Shown here in pieces: positions 44,203 through 57,518 of a stretch of 64,000 nucleotides of DNA. The notes below the pieces were generated by a model that worked only from the letters and a program-made list of their open reading frames with translations, searched no databases and was not told where the DNA came from. The position numbers and the translations under genes are program-made. Positions within the stretch are counted from its first letter, which is position 1. Every line of letters starts with the position of its first letter. This DNA comes from Gnetum montanum (taxonomy: Eukaryota; Streptophyta; Gnetopsida; Gnetales; Gnetaceae): positions 931,978 through 995,977 of the forward strand of contig MNCI01029688.1 in assembly GCA_015680685.1 (NCBI GenBank), given 5' to 3'.

Positions 44203-44884
44203 TTTGCCCTAGATGCTACAGATCTGATCTCGTACGCTGTAGATCTAGACGCTATAGTTGCAAATCTAGCTCTGAATGTTGTAGATCTGGGTGCAGTACT
44301 TAGTCACGCTCCCCTCTGGGACACTGTACACTACTGTACACACTCTGATTCTTCCTTTGATGCCAACTGTATGCTACCCACCTTGCTTATGGTGCCACTG
44401 TTACCTGGTTTCCAATACTCACACTATAAAATGATGAAATGATTTTTACTTTTACTGGTCAAACCTTTTTAATTTTCCCCCTTTATTTTATTATATTTTA
44501 CCATTGCTTTAATTGCCTTTACCATGTTGTTTTGATGCTAACCTCCTAGGTAAAACGCCCACACCTTAAAAGTAAAAACTTTAAAATAAAAATAAAATAT
44601 ACATAATGTTACTTCTTCTCTTACGCTAGCCCATGGTTAATAGCATCCAAAAAAAAAACAAATAACAAAATAAAAAAAAATATTTACTTTTGATTACGCT
44701 AACCCCTTTGGGCAACACCAAACTGTAAAAGCTTCTACAAATAAAGTAAAATACATAATTTTATTCTTTGTTATTTTGGTTACATTGACCCATTTTCTTT
44801 TATCAATGGCCAAACCTTAAACTTTAAAAATAAAAAATATAAAAAATAATTAAATATATAAAAAAATTAAATTCTTGTACACAC

Positions 44885-44985
44885 ACATGACCCGGTATGG
44901 CCTTAAACTGCCACCCCCAGCCCGGTATGGCCTTAAACTACCACTACCATATGTCCAGGCATGATGGTAAACTACCCTTGGTGTA
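44885..44985 (+). repeat. Short GGCCTTAAACTA array before Tat-1 pol
   Basis: Three units read CCCGGTATGGCCTTAAACT or GGCATGATGGTAAACTACC. The preceding 44430-44880 is AT-rich, with A/T runs and no gene. Confidence 0.75.
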
Positions 44986-45047
44986 CCATTGGTTACATTT
45001 AAACATAAAATCAATTTCTTAAGAAAAAACACTCACCCTTATTGACA

Positions 45048-45069
45048 TAGCTCCTTGATTCATTGGCAG
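45048..45069 (+). promoter_or_regulatory. Splice acceptor before Tat-1 pol
   Basis: CTCCTTGATTCATTGGCAG ends ten bases before the pol ATG at 45080. It occupies the same position as the acceptors at 26862 (Tat-2) and 60339 (Tat-3). Confidence 0.55.
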
Positions 45070-45079
45070 GAGCAAACAC

Positions 45080-47260
45080 ATGGATAGCAAGCAACTCTTC
45101 ATACTGTTGTCTATCAATGGACCACATGGAGCAATTAAATGATAAATCCATCTAGAGTCCATTGATTTAGACTTCCCAACATATGATAATTTAGTAGCAT
45201 CAACCCAAGAAACACTAGATTGCTTTAAAGGAATGAAAAAATATTTGGACTTAGAAGTTGATAACATCACCAAAGATCCCCTAGCTAAAGTCCCCATAAC
45301 TATGTTAGATGGCGAGGTTAAAATTTTAAAACTAAGTACTCTGTTAAACCACAACTTGCCAGTGACATAGCTCGAGTGCTAAAAGACAACATGAAAGAAT
45401 TTGCTTGATCTTACACTAACATGCCTGGGCTTGACCCTCGAATAGTCCAACATAACATTATACTTAATCCAAAACTAAGACCAGTGAAACAAAAAGCATG
45501 CAAGGTCAAGCCTGATGTAGCGTTGGCAGTTCGCAATGAGATCACGAAGCTTTATCAAGTTGGTTTCATCTGAGTTGTGGACTATGCTGATTGGGTATCC
45601 AACATTGTTATAGTCCCAAAGAAGAATGAGAGCATTCTTCTATGTATTAACTTCCATGACCTCAACATTGCAACCATAAAGGATGACTTCCCGCTACCTA
45701 GCATCGATTAACTTGTTGATTCAACTGCCAAGCATGCATTGTTATCCTTTATGGATGGTTTTTTAGGATATAACTAGATTAGGATCAACCCCAAACATCA
45801 ACTCAAGAAAACCTTTATGACATCATGGGGTACATTTTGTTATACGATGATGCCATTCAGTCTCAAGAACACCAGGGCTACATATCAACAAGCGATGACA
45901 TTCATCTTTAGTGATTACATGTTCAACTCACTTAATGACTATGTAGATGACATTGTAGTCAAATCAAAAACAACTGAGCAACATGTACAAGATCTAGAAT
46001 TGGTACTAAAACGTTGTCTAAAATATGATCTTAGACTTAACCCAAAGAAATGTGTCTTTGAGGTCAAAATAGGTAAAATGCTTGGATTCATTGTATCTAA
46101 GACTAGGATACAAGTAGATCCAGATAAGGTTAAGGAAATAACAAATCTAAAACCACCTAGCAACCTTACTGAACTTTGCAATCTACAAGGTAGATTACAG
46201 TTTATTAGATGCTTCATTGAAAAATTGATAGACAAGTTGAGGCCTATGCAGCACTTATTATGTAAGAATGTCCATTTTGAATGGACTCCACAATGCCAAT
46301 TAGCCTTTGAGAACATCAAGATGACACTAGCTCAACTACCGATAGTTCATCCACCATAGAACAATAAACCATTTTATATCTACCTTGAAACATCCAATTC
46401 ATCCATCGCATCTATGCTTTGTCAGAAACGCGAGAATGGAACTAAAATCCCTATTTACTACTTGAGCCATGCATTAGTAGCCTACAAACAATGTTACAAT
46501 GATGTGGAAAGGTCATGCGTTGCCCTTATCTTTTCTTTAAAGAAGTGGTGACACTATCTCTTCCATAACCAAGTTAATATCATCTGTAAAGACAATGTGA
46601 TAAGAGCTACCACAAATAACATATATGAATCAAGCAAGATAGCTAGATGAAAAGTGATGATTGCCAAGTTTGATCTACACTACATAGCTCAATCATCAGT
46701 TAAAGGTCAAGCTATAGTCAATCAAATGATTGCATCACCGACACAAGACCAAGCAATGATCAACCTAGAGTTTCCTAATGAGAACATAAACACAATAGAC
46801 ACAGTACCTTATAACTACGATGCAATCTTAAACTTTGATGGAGCATTGACCTCCCAAGGAGGAAGTGCTACAGCAGTCATCACATATCCCTCTGGGGAGA
46901 TCTGACCCTTTGCTTATCATTTAAAATTTCCTTGTACTAACAATGTGGCAGAGTACGAAGGTCTTCTTAGAGGTCTCATGGTAGCACTAACTTTAGAAAC
47001 CACACAACTCGTAGTTAGAGGTGACTCACAGTTAGTCATCAATCAGGTCATAGATGTATATGCATGTAAAGCTTTACATTTACAACCATATTGTGATTTG
47101 ACAAAACATCTGCTGAAATAATTCACAAACATAGATGTGCAACATGTTTCCAAAAATGACAATATCATTGCAGATGCACTTGCAACACTAGACCTAAAAA
47201 TTTCACCTGACATGTTTCATGCATTGCCCAGTTCCATAACAGTTGTGCCAAGCGCATAAC
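45080..47260 (+). pseudogene. Tat-1 pol: N-terminal domain, reverse transcriptase, RNase H, second RNase H
   Basis: The N-terminal segment (LLSINGPHGAIK, LDLEVDNITKDPLAKVPI) precedes RT. RT has DDFPLPSID, LLSFMDGFLGYN and a long open stretch 45817-46359 with YVDDIVVKS and GRLQFIRCFIEKLIDKLRPM. The first RNase H has YIYLETSNSSIASMLCQKRE and IYYLSHALVAYKQCYNDVE. The second RNase H (46820-47200) has LNFDGALTSQGGSATAVITY, CTNNVAEYEGLLRGLMVA and RGDSQLVINQVIDVYACKAL. It keeps the D...E...D pattern expected of an active enzyme, better preserved than in Tat-2. About eight stops remain. Confidence 0.9.
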
Positions 47261-47399
47261 TGACGCTCCCGATGAACTACCCATAGCAATCGTTAACACG
47301 ACACATGCCATGGAATGGTACGATGACATAAAGGAGTACCTTCTACATGGTGAACCACCTCAACATCTAATGAATGCTTAGAAGGATGCAGTGCGAAAA

Positions 47400-48436
47400 G
47401 CTCTCAGCAATATGCACTAGTAGGGAACATGTTATGTCGTAGATCCTATGAAGGAATTTTGTTAGTGTGCGTTAGTAGCATAGATGGCCAAGCCATCGTG
47501 GAGCAAGTTCATGAAGGACTTTGCGGAGGGCACATAGCACCCAAGGCAATGGCAACCAAAATTATACATTTAGGCTACTATTGGTCACACATGGAGTATG
47601 ACTATTTCTCCAAAGTCAAAACATGCAACATCTGTCAAAAACATGGTAATCTCATACATGTGCCACCTAATGAGTTACATATAGCTCAAATCACATGGCC
47701 TTTCCAGACATGGGGGTTAGACATCATAGGACCAATAACTCCACCATCTTCCACAAGACATAGCTTCATTATAACTGTAATGGAATATTTCACAAAATGG
47801 GTAGAAGCTATTCCTCTTAGGAAGACCACATCAAAACAAGTATGTCACTTCATCCTTGAAAACATTGTGACTCGTTTTGGAATTCCAATGACCATAATCA
47901 CTGATAATGGGCTATAATTCAACAGTGTCGAAACCAAAACCTTTTGTGAGAGCCTAGGCATCAAACATTCATTTTCATCACCATACTATCCTCAGAGCAA
48001 TGGTCAAGTAGAATCCATAAATAAAATAGTCATCATGGTGCTTAATAAAATGCTTAATCAGAGCAAAAGAAGATGGCATGAACAACTAGTCATCACACTC
48101 TCTGGACTCCTCGATGAAAGTCAAAACAATGACTCGTGCATTGTTGACCTTACCTTGGTGGAGGAGGAACGAACATGCACACTAGATCAAATCAAGTGGT
48201 ACTAGAAGCAATAATGATAACGACATCAACATGACATTCACAAGTGCCCGATCAAGGAAGGTGACCTTGTTCTTAAGGCAGTTTGTGAACACACGGACAA
48301 ATTCTTGGCCAACTGAGAAGGGCCTTACTTGGTCACCAAAGCATACAAAAATGAAGCATTCAAACTAGCTGATATGGATGGTAATGAGCTTTCTCATCCA
48401 ACAAATCACATGTACCTCAAGCCATTTTATGTATGA
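47400..48436 (+). pseudogene. Tat-1 integrase with an internal deletion
   Basis: The open stretch 47429-47917 has the zinc-binding part (HEGLCGGHIAPKAMATKIIH, VKTCNICQ) and the core with LDIIGPITPPSSTRHSFIIT and TIITDNG. The third acidic motif PYYPQSNGQVES is present near 47983. Between WHEQLVITL (48075) and DESQNNDS (48115) about 80 residues found in Tat-2 are missing. The C-terminal module then resumes (IKEGDLVLKAVCEHTDKF, EGPYLVTKAYKNEAFKLADM, NHMYLKPFYV) to the stop at 48434-48436. All three DDE residues remain, yet the deletion should inactivate the protein. Confidence 0.87.
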
Positions 48437-48459
48437 ACAAAGCCCAAGGTATGCATTCA

Positions 48460-48745
48460 TCCTAGAATCATGACGATAAACTGATACCATGGAGTGGTCC
48501 TAGCATCATGACCTAAAAATGATACCACAGATCGTTTGGAAGGATAGTAAACTACCACACACTCATCTGATAGAGTTTGCTAAGACTATAAACTAGCTTT
48601 CCTCTCCATAGTCTACCACGACTATAAACTAGCATTGCACTATCCACTACGCTGCTAAACTAGCAATGTCCAATGGGTAATGATGTAAAACTAATCCACG
48701 ACAGTTTGCCAAGACTATAAATTGGCAACTTCTTCCCTGGCCTAC
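48460..48745 (+). repeat. TATAAACTAG array after Tat-1 integrase
   Basis: About eight units of 30-40 bases are present, such as CACGACTATAAACTAGCATTG and TAATGATGTAAAACTAATCC. The array starts within 30 bases of the integrase stop. Confidence 0.85.
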
Positions 48746-49889
48746 CAATATATTGTTGTAATCAAATGGCATGTCTTCATCAACCTACTACATGGATTTA
48801 TCACATGGACTTTGATAATGTTTCTGCTGCTTAATTTTGTTTGCCTATGGTTGCACGCGACGTCTCCATCACATCGGTTGCATCCATGTTTAAAGTGTTA
48901 AGCTAACTCATTTACTTGTGGTTTTCTTGCCTTCTTGGAGTTGTGTTTGCAAGATGACATCTAGAGGTGTTTGTACATGGATGCACTTCATCATGGCGAC
49001 GAGGTACCACATTGTTCTAGATGCATGTAACTAGGTTAATCAAACCGTTCACAAGTACATTCCCAGTTCCCCAAACATCCTTTATTCCCTAACATGTTCT
49101 CTCTACCCTGTTTAGTTACATTTCCCAGATACATCCCAGTCACCCCAAAACTCTGAACACATGGTTGCACACTATAACTCTCTAGGCTGTTGCAACACAC
49201 AATATAACACATGAAACAGATACAAGCACACGAGCACGAATATAACATTGAAAGAGAGCTTTGTTCAAAAATAAATAAATAAATAAATAAATAATAAGTA
49301 AAAATAAAAATAAAAATCAAAGAGAAAAATCCATCACAAGACCCTTGGCACTTCCCATACAAGCCCTAGGAGGGAAGGTACTTGTCTTGAAAGAAAACAC
49401 TCATGTCTAAAACAATCACGTTGCATCCCACTGCGTGGCTTTGGCTGTTGGAAAATGGATTCCCTTTGACACTCAACAAGGGTCCTTTTTCTCCAAAGAA
49501 CACACCACCTCACCACGTGGCTTTGGTTGTGACAATGAGTTCTCTTAAATAGGATCCAAGAGTCTCGTTCCTCCAAAGGACTCACATCCCATGCCTTGGT
49601 CCCAAATCTGCTAGATACTGGCTATTAACAAGGACCAACATGATGTGTTCACACAAGAGCATTCCTCTTCTCATAGTTAAACAAAACCATTCCTTTATAA
49701 ATTCTTGATCTCATAGTTACAAACCTTCTCCCTATACATCTCAAACCCTCATTTCCCAATCCCATGTACTTCTAAACATGGTGCGATGACATCTGGCCAA
49801 GTGCCAAATAACAATGCTTGATACCCAGTTGCTTGTGGTGTTTTGTACTTCTTTGTAAATGCCTCTTGGGTAGATTCCTCCAGGCATCA
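48746..49889 (+). other. Tat-1 3' non-coding region, first unit
   Basis: This matches 8236-9230 in inverted orientation. It contains an (AAAT)n run at about 49268-49292. Near 49440-49580 there are two or three diverged units around AAGGGTCC(T)...TCCAAAGAACAC. Small minus-strand open stretches here (49036-49585) show no homology and are not called as genes. Confidence 0.6.
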
Positions 49890-49904
49890 ACAAAGAGGGG
49901 CCAA
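49890..49904 (+). promoter_or_regulatory. Polypurine tract of Tat-1, first unit
   Basis: CAAAGAGGGGCCAA directly precedes the LTR start TGAAAACACC at 49905. Confidence 0.8.
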
Positions 49905-51846
49905 TGAAAACACCACAAAATTTTGGCCTAGCACTTTTAGAAAGGATTCAAGCTAAGTCATGCAGCTACCCAAGCATGGATACAACATGACCAAACTTGG
50001 AGGCCTCCAAAATAGCCCTGATGATTTATGATTCAATAGGCAAGGTCCCCTCAGGGCCCACAGGTGACTACACCAACTTTTAGCATCTAGAATCAAAAGT
50101 TTTGGGCTCAAAATGCTTGGTTTTGGCTATATACACTTTGGTTATGCTATGGCTTACACTGCACAGCACAAGGATCAGCGTAACCAGATTTTGGAGCCCC
50201 AAACCTAAGTCAAAATAGGCCAAAATCAAGCACAAAGACCCCCATGACCTTCACCAAGGCCCCTAGCAGTTCCCAGCCTCTAGAAAATTTAAATTTGGGC
50301 CTTAAAAAAGCTATTTTTAGTTGATTACGCTGGAGCTACATTTTCGTATGCTACATAGCATATAAACAGCATAACCAAGAAAAAACAGGGCAAAACAAGT
50401 AGTTTTAGACAACATATTTGACACCAAAGCAACCCATAGGGACCGGCAGCACTTGTACTTGTTCACAGGCTTCAAAAACTCCAAATTTGGAGCTCAAATA
50501 TGCCATTTTTACTTGATGATGCTAGGGTTACTTTTTCATACCCTACACAACATATGAATAGCATAACCACACAAAACAAGCCCAAAAATGCATCAAAATG
50601 AGTCAAAAGATAGCATCCGGAGCACCCTAGAGGAAAATTAGCACTTGGGCATCAAGAAATAGGCATCAACATATAGAATGCAACTTTAGATATGGAAGTT
50701 TCACTTGGTCACACTAAGGCTTACGTTGGCCAGCATAAGCCCAGCGTAACCAAATCAAAGTGATCTAAAACAACATCAAATTCAAGGTAAAATTGGATGA
50801 AATTTGACTTGCAGAATCCTCCAAACATTAGACATGCAGATCTACCTTTAGAACAGGCTTCAGAGGTCAATATTGGTTTCAAAATGCACTATTTTTTTTG
50901 CACACTCTAAGCAGTGTATGGCATCGTATGGAGTAGCGTATGATATAGTGTGTGCACTTGTGATATTGAATTCCCACACGCTAGATGCTGGACGCTGACG
51001 TTGAGACATGCTAGAGCCTACTAGGACATGTTGATGAACAAAAAATCATACCAGAGCATAGATCCAGAGGCCAGAGACATAATTCCTTTGTAAATTTCAA
51101 ATTCTTTCAGCGTGCCAAGTTCATACGCTATGGGTTTCATACACCAGCATAAACGTTGGTCATGCTAGACACTGTACATTGTAACATTTCATCCATCTAA
51201 TCAACACATACACCTATCATCCAATCTAAATTTTTCTCACCCCACAGCCACTGATCTTCTCCCAAATCCAAATCTCATGCCTAAAATCCTATAAATCTCC
51301 TATTTTTCCACCAGATCAAGGGGGAAAACTAAAATCAGACACACTTAGGAAATGTAGGCCTCAATCTCATACATTCGACTTCATACATACTTGGATGTAG
51401 TACACCTGTAATCCAAAACCTACATCTTCCCAGCACTCGTTCTCATCCATCGGGGCTAAATGTCTACCTTGCGACCAATCTGCAACTGCGTTCTGATTAA
51501 TGCACATTATAATTTTTTATCAATACAAACAGTTTACATTATTGTCCAGATTCTTGCAGTTTACATTATTTTTCTTGTTCATATTTTTCTTATTTTCATT
51601 ATTTAAATAGTTTACATTCATTTTCATTTATTTTCAATTTTTCATTTGTTTATGTATGACCCAATGCATCGCAATTCCGTACATTTAGGGAAGTCCTCGT
51701 TTGATCTGTGTGCGGACCATTCAAGGCACTCTACCTCCGTTAATTTCTAGCTTACCCTCAAGCGAAGGTAGGGTCTTACTATTTCATTTGTAGATCTCTT
51801 GGCATCCATTCATTCCAACCTCTCGCTGACGATTTTGGACTGTACA
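49905..51846 (+). mobile_element. Tat-1 second LTR (1942 bp)
   Basis: It starts TGAAAACACCACAAAATTTT and ends GGACTGTACA. It shares all palindrome-bearing units with the first LTR, and its TATA box is at 51290. It serves both as the 3' LTR of the first unit and the 5' LTR of the second. Confidence 0.9.
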
Positions 51847-51852
51847 GTAAAT

Positions 51853-51871
51853 TGGCACTAGAAGGAGGGCC
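51853..51871 (+). promoter_or_regulatory. Primer-binding site of Tat-1, second unit
   Basis: TGGCACTAGAAGGAGGGCC lies six bases after the LTR. Its presence shows that the next sequence is a true internal region and not flank. Confidence 0.8.
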
Positions 51872-52663
51872 ATTTCTGTGTTAGATCTACCTCTTAGAAT
51901 CCTAGATCCAGTGTTCACATGCTACTGTGATTGCCAGCATTCCCACACTACCTTATTCCCAGTGTTTAGGCACTATTTACTACAAATAAATCCTCTTTTC
52001 TAGTCCAGACGATGTTTTAGAGTTTTCCAGGCACATTCCTACTTAAATCATAGCATCCTGCACCTTCCTCTCTTAGATCCAAATGCTACCCATAGCATCT
52101 TGCACTCTTTGATGGCTTTAGACATTTTTTATAGTGTCCCTCATCCTTATCTCTCTTTTCTGATGCTATTCACAGCCTCCGGATCTAAGTTTTCTTCATA
52201 GACACTGCATTCAGCACTTAGTTTTCTCACCCAGACGTCCCATCCAGTGTCTAGACGTTGTTCTATAGGTCAAACGCTACACCATCATTCATTTAAATTT
52301 CAACATTTCTATTTATATGCCACACACTGTATTACACCACTCCTTTGGCATTCACACCCTATTTTTTCCTAACATTAACATCGTATGCTACTCCTCACCC
52401 TACCTTATATGCTGTGCACATTAATTATATGTTGTATCTCTTGAAACTCCTTGTACGCTACTTCCTTATATGCTGTGCACATTAATTATATGTTGTATCT
52501 CTTGAAACTCCTTGTACGCTACTTCTAGTATTCATACGTTGCAGTAAATTTTTTATATGCTGAAACACCTTTGTACGTTGTTCAACACTTAACCATTATT
52601 TTATCTCTCTGACACAGCCATTTATTTTCTTTCTCTTATGTGTTACATCTAGGCACGTTGACA
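51872..52663 (+). other. Tat-1 5' leader, second unit, with a 61 bp duplication
   Basis: This is homologous to 36951-37683. A 61-base segment starting CCTTATATGCTGTGCACATT is repeated in tandem without a mismatch (52403-52463 and 52464-52524). The first unit has it once. Confidence 0.75.
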
Positions 52664-55600
52664 ATGGACCTTGTGCACACCAACACCACCGTCATGCCCG
52701 TTACCGACTTCAGTACCACAATCTTGAGTCCCGTCACCGTCGCTGAGTCTATAGTTGTCCTTCACAAGATGAATCCTTAGGGGCCATCTCATTGGTCACT
52801 GAGACTGCAAGGTAGGGATCCCATGTTCACCATCCTAACTCCTGAACAATATAACTTTATTTGCGTTAAAATCTAGGCTAACCTAGCCATTTCCCAAAAT
52901 GAACTAGAAGCAAAGAGATACTATGAGCTAATTCACAAAGGAGGTCATGACTTCATTACCACCACCTATGATGTCATCCCACTCACTAAATCCCACCATG
53001 AACTCCTATCACAACTCCTCATGATGAGGAACCAAACCTCATGCCAACCTGTCGTAGAATCTCAAAATGGAGATGAGGAAGACAATTTCGTGGCTCAATC
53101 CGAACACGAGGATTCGTACCATACTCTCAGTCCACATACTTACGTGAACCTGTTATTTCACCTTTTCATGGGAGAAACCATGTCTCTTCATGCAGTTAAA
53201 AGCACTCAAGCACATTTGCCCCAACAAGAAGTGCCCACTCTTATTCCCACTCTCCCTATGACTGATACTCAATTCAATGTACCCATCCTGACTAGTCCTC
53301 TAGTCACGACATTATCCCCTCTCCTACAAGTACAACCCCAACAACCCCCCTCTCAAACTAATGTAGGAGCGACTTTCCCATCCCAAGTAATTGGGATGCC
53401 ATTCATGATACCTACTTCTACATCTACTCACTATATACCACAATTAAAAATCCAAGGGACACCCTTCACCACTTTAACTCAACAAGTTCAGGGTGTTCCC
53501 TCACAAATCATAACTGGACGGTGGGCCACGATTGGCATGCAAATGCATCAACTTGTTCATTATAGCATACCACCTACTACAATTCCATCCATGAATGCCC
53601 CTGTTGTTCAACAACAACAACAACCTACACCTTATGGTATGCCTCCCTTAGTAGCACCCACTATAAATATTCCACAAGTGCAATCTCTGACCACTCAAAT
53701 TTCTTCTTTCCCACCCACTGTACAACAATCTAACTTGCATACTACACAACATAACCAACCTACCACTTTACCTAGTGCCCAAGGCTGGGCTAAAGCTAAA
53801 AAATGATGCAAGAGCTAACCGACGAGGTAAAACACCTCAAAACCGCTAACAATGAAGAGCTTAAAGTATTAGATTTTTACCAAGACGATCCTATTAGCTC
53901 TTTGGTCCCACCACTAACCTTACCCAAAGGATTTTCTTTACCTCAACTAACCAAATACAATAGGGAAGAAGACCCCAATTCCCATCTAGTCACATTTAGA
54001 CTAGAATGCCTATTGCTTCAGGCCTAGCCCCATGCAATCTTGCGTGTGTTCACCATGTCCCTCATTGGCAGAGCATTAGACTGGTACCGAGCCTTGCCTT
54101 GTAACTCCGTATCCTCCTTGGAGGATCTCTTACACCAGTTTGTTACTAGGTTTAAATACAACCTGAAACCTAAAGCAACCTTGGACAATCTAATATAGGT
54201 AAAACAAGCACCACTTGAACTTGCACAAAAATTCATCCAAATTTGGAGTGCCGCACTCAACGAACTTCATGAGCCAATCCCAGAAACATATGTTCTTACG
54301 ATTCTTAAGGGAGTAGTGAAAAATTTTGCCAAATCAAAACTGTACTATCTAAATGCATGCACTCTAAGCCAAGCCTTTTACAGATTAAAAACATAGAAGA
54401 GTCAGCCCGAAATAGCCATAACCCTACTTACTCAACCTTTAAAAATCAACACACTAAAAAAGATAAAGAAAAGGCTAAAGAAATAGTAGCAGTAGTAGCA
54501 GAAACTCAACCTACCAACATGGGACAGTAAGCCAGACCACCTACTGCTTCCATTAACTATGAGAGAACCGCTCCTGCACACACACCTGATCCATCTACCA
54601 TGCAAGCTACTAACACAGGTCATGTAGGTACATTTGAGAGGAAAGACCCTACTAAATACACAACACTCCCCATGAAGCCTTCCCAGTTGTTAGATCAACT
54701 TTTGAAGGCTAGGGCCATTAAACACAAATAGTTGTCTCTAGCGGAAACCTAGAGACACGACCAATTCTGTGAATTGGTCGAAAACATGAGCTTGGCAACA
54801 CCACATGAGCCTCCCATTCTAAGAGGCTTTAGACAAGATCAATTTTGTGAATACCATCAATGGAATGGGCATGGTACTGATTATTTTTTTTCCCTCAAAC
54901 AAGACATACAATGTATGAGTGATAGGGGTGAAATAACATTTGATTATGCCAACCCTGTTAAACCGTAGAATCAATCTATGGGCATGTACAAAGATCCCCT
55001 TAATACTAAGGAAGCTCCTTCCATTATTAACATGATCCATGTTAGAAATGAGCAAGGAATGCCCAGGAAACCTTTCGTGATTCATGTCCCTCCTACAACA
55101 TCAACATCATCTTCACAATCTTTGTATCCCACATACAATCCACCTACACCTCAAAAACCATTTGTCATTCGTGTGCCCCCTACCAATGCAACCATGAATG
55201 TGCAACCGCCTACGCAGCCCACTCCCTTTGTGGTCTAGATGCCACCCATGGTTGCAACCATGGAGGTACAACCATAAAACCAACCAATTCCCTTCGTAAT
55301 CAGGGTACCCAAACACCCTAATCTTCAACCTCCTACTCCTCAACCATAAACCAAACTGATCCCGTTCGTCATCAGGGTGCCTAAACACCTTGACACATAA
55401 CCACCTCCAACTATTCAACCACAACCTTGATCCACTCCATTCGTAATCTGGGTCCCAAGATGACCTGATGTTCAAGCTCCAACGGTTTCCCCACAACCTT
55501 CGCAAGAACGCCTCACTGATACACTTACTAGGGAATGGTTGGAAAAAGAACGTCGAAGTCTTGAATTGGGGCCACTGAAACCCACTCCCTTAAACACTAT

Positions 55601-55840
55601 ACCTATGGCTTCGATAATTGATGAGCCAATCATGAGTCATGAAAGAAAAAAATTAGGAATGCTAGATACATCAAACCCAACCATCACATTAGATCACATG
55701 AAAACCATTCCCAAGAGATACAACTGTTGGGTCGAATGGACCAAGTCTCAACCAGCAAGAGCATACCAAACTGTAAAGACTTGGCTAGTACCCTAACTCA
55801 AGTCACACAGGCGCTTAAACAAAAAAACACATCTTTAATC
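52664..55840 (+). pseudogene. Tat-1 gag, second unit
   Basis: This has the same domain order as 37684-40846. The Pro/Gln-rich segment is intact here over 53021-53806 (QQPPSQTNVGATFPSQVIGM), where the first unit has a frameshift. The helical and capsid-like part is 53803-54400 (KVLDFYQDDPISSLVPPL). The zinc-knuckle-like segment is 54800-54895. PFVI.VP repeats lie at 55069-55460. Fewer breaks than in the first unit, but stops remain. Confidence 0.85.
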
Positions 55841-56741
55841 TTATATCACCTAATGATGACTTCACAAGTTCATCGTGAAGCCTTAGTACACATGTTAACA
55901 TTGATCCCAGTCAGTGAAGACTTGCCTACAAATGAACCTTCCATTCATGCGATAATGTCTCCATATCAAGGATCAAGAGCTACATCACTAGGCTTCAACA
56001 TGGATAATATAAAAATAGATGAAAAAATAGGAGAAGTCACCACTACACCCATGTTCATAACTATACAAGTAAATCAATTTAAAATACATAGGGTGCATGT
56101 AGATGATGAAGTAGCCATGAACATAGTACCATACCCCATCATCGAACAATTAGGGCTAACTGAACAAATCAAACCAACTTCCATGACATTCCTGAAATCA
56201 TTTAGTGGATCATGCATAGTTGTCAAAGGAATACTAACTTTGGATTTCATAGTACCGGTTCCCCACGTCAGTTGAATTTGTAGTCATAGACGAGATGCAT
56301 GGATTTAACTTGATATTGGGATGACCATGGTTAGACCAATTAAAAGCTGTATCCTCACCCATCCACCAAGAGATTCACCTACCTTACGAGGGTGGTAAAA
56401 TAATTATACATGGTGACGTGGCTACATCTAACATTTCATTGCACATAGACACAAACCAAGGCTCAGAGGTTGAACTCAATGAGCCTAAACAAGATGACAT
56501 TACTCTCGAGCTTAAATAGGATGCCATACCCATTGAAAACCAAATTGATAACCAATCTCCAAACTATGATCCCCCAGAAGATATGGAAACATTACAAAAT
56601 GTGGAAACATTAGAGCATGCTGACATAGGGGTCATTCCCCCAGACGTCTCATGGTCAGAATTACTATTTAACATAATTAGCAAAGGAGATGCTGAATATA
56701 TGATTACACCGACATGCCCAACACACCATGTCAATCTTTGA
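55841..56741 (+). pseudogene. Tat-1 aspartic protease, second unit
   Basis: The open stretch to 56275 includes MTSQVHREALVHMLTLIPVS and the active-site segment RVHVDDEVAMNIVPYPIIEQ, where D-D-E replaces D-D-G. A small deletion shifts the frame after LDFIVPVPHVS. The rest (GFNLILG*PWLDQLKAVSSP, HGDVATSNIS) lies in another frame. It ends at the stop at 56741. Confidence 0.82.
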
Positions 56742-56749
56742 AAATTAAA

Positions 56750-57055
56750 GAAGCTACTCAACCGTTAAACTACTACTCATCCAAAATGACTTTAAACTAT
56801 TACTACTTGTCCGAAATGACGTTAAACTATTACATGTCCCCAACGATGTCGAAATACCATATGTCCGCAATGACATAAAACTAGCCACGGTCAGAAATGG
56901 TTGGTTTATTTTAAAACCCACTGAAACAGTTTAAATCTCTCTTGTTTTCTTGTGGCCCAAAATGGCCTTAAACTAGAACGCCATTGCTAAAGCCCATCAT
57001 GACTTTAAACTCACATGCATGGCCTAAAATGTCCTGAAACTAGAACAAGTTACAT
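56750..57055 (+). repeat. TTAAACTA array after Tat-1 pro, second unit
   Basis: This is the same array as 41760-42065, with units such as TCCGAAATGACGTTAAACTAT and CAAAATGGCCTTAAACTAGA. The AT-rich, gene-free part follows to 57420. Confidence 0.85.
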
Positions 57056-57425
57056 TTCTATTTCTCTAAAATTACATTCTTTGTTTACATGCATAGTTGC
57101 ATCCTTACTCTACTATTCCCCTTACATTTCTTCTACACTGTTATCATTTCAATTACATTATATTTACAAACAGTTAAAACAAAAAAATGAAAAAAAATAA
57201 AAATAAAAAACATTTTGTGTTTACACTTGTGTTTATCAAAAGTTTGGACAAAACTTAAAATAAAAAAAACTTGAATAACATAAAAAATTTCAAAAAAAAT
57301 GTATAAATGTATAAATGGATAATATCAAATGTTAACATTGTATCATACATTTACTTTCATACAATCCATAAAATGTCAACACAAAAAAAAAAACATAACT
57401 AAGCTAACAACAATAATAAGTTAAA

Positions 57426-57518
57426 TTAAACATCAGCACTAGGAGGGGCTTGATCCCCAAACTCATCCGCATCATCAAGTCCCGCTCCACTAGGGCCACC
57501 ATCATCATAATCATGTCC
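57426..57518 (-). pseudogene. Last exon of the antisense gene, Tat-1 second unit
   Basis: On the minus strand it reads GHDYDDGGPSGAGLDDADEF and runs to a stop, homologous to 42530-42438. The length and frame are the same but there are several amino-acid changes. Nothing upstream of it survives, because the unit ends at 57960. Confidence 0.5.

Noticed and set aside
45939-46319. 126-residue minus-strand open stretch opposite RT
   Set aside because: Shadow of the open RT frame 45817-46359, which has YVDD and conserved flanks.
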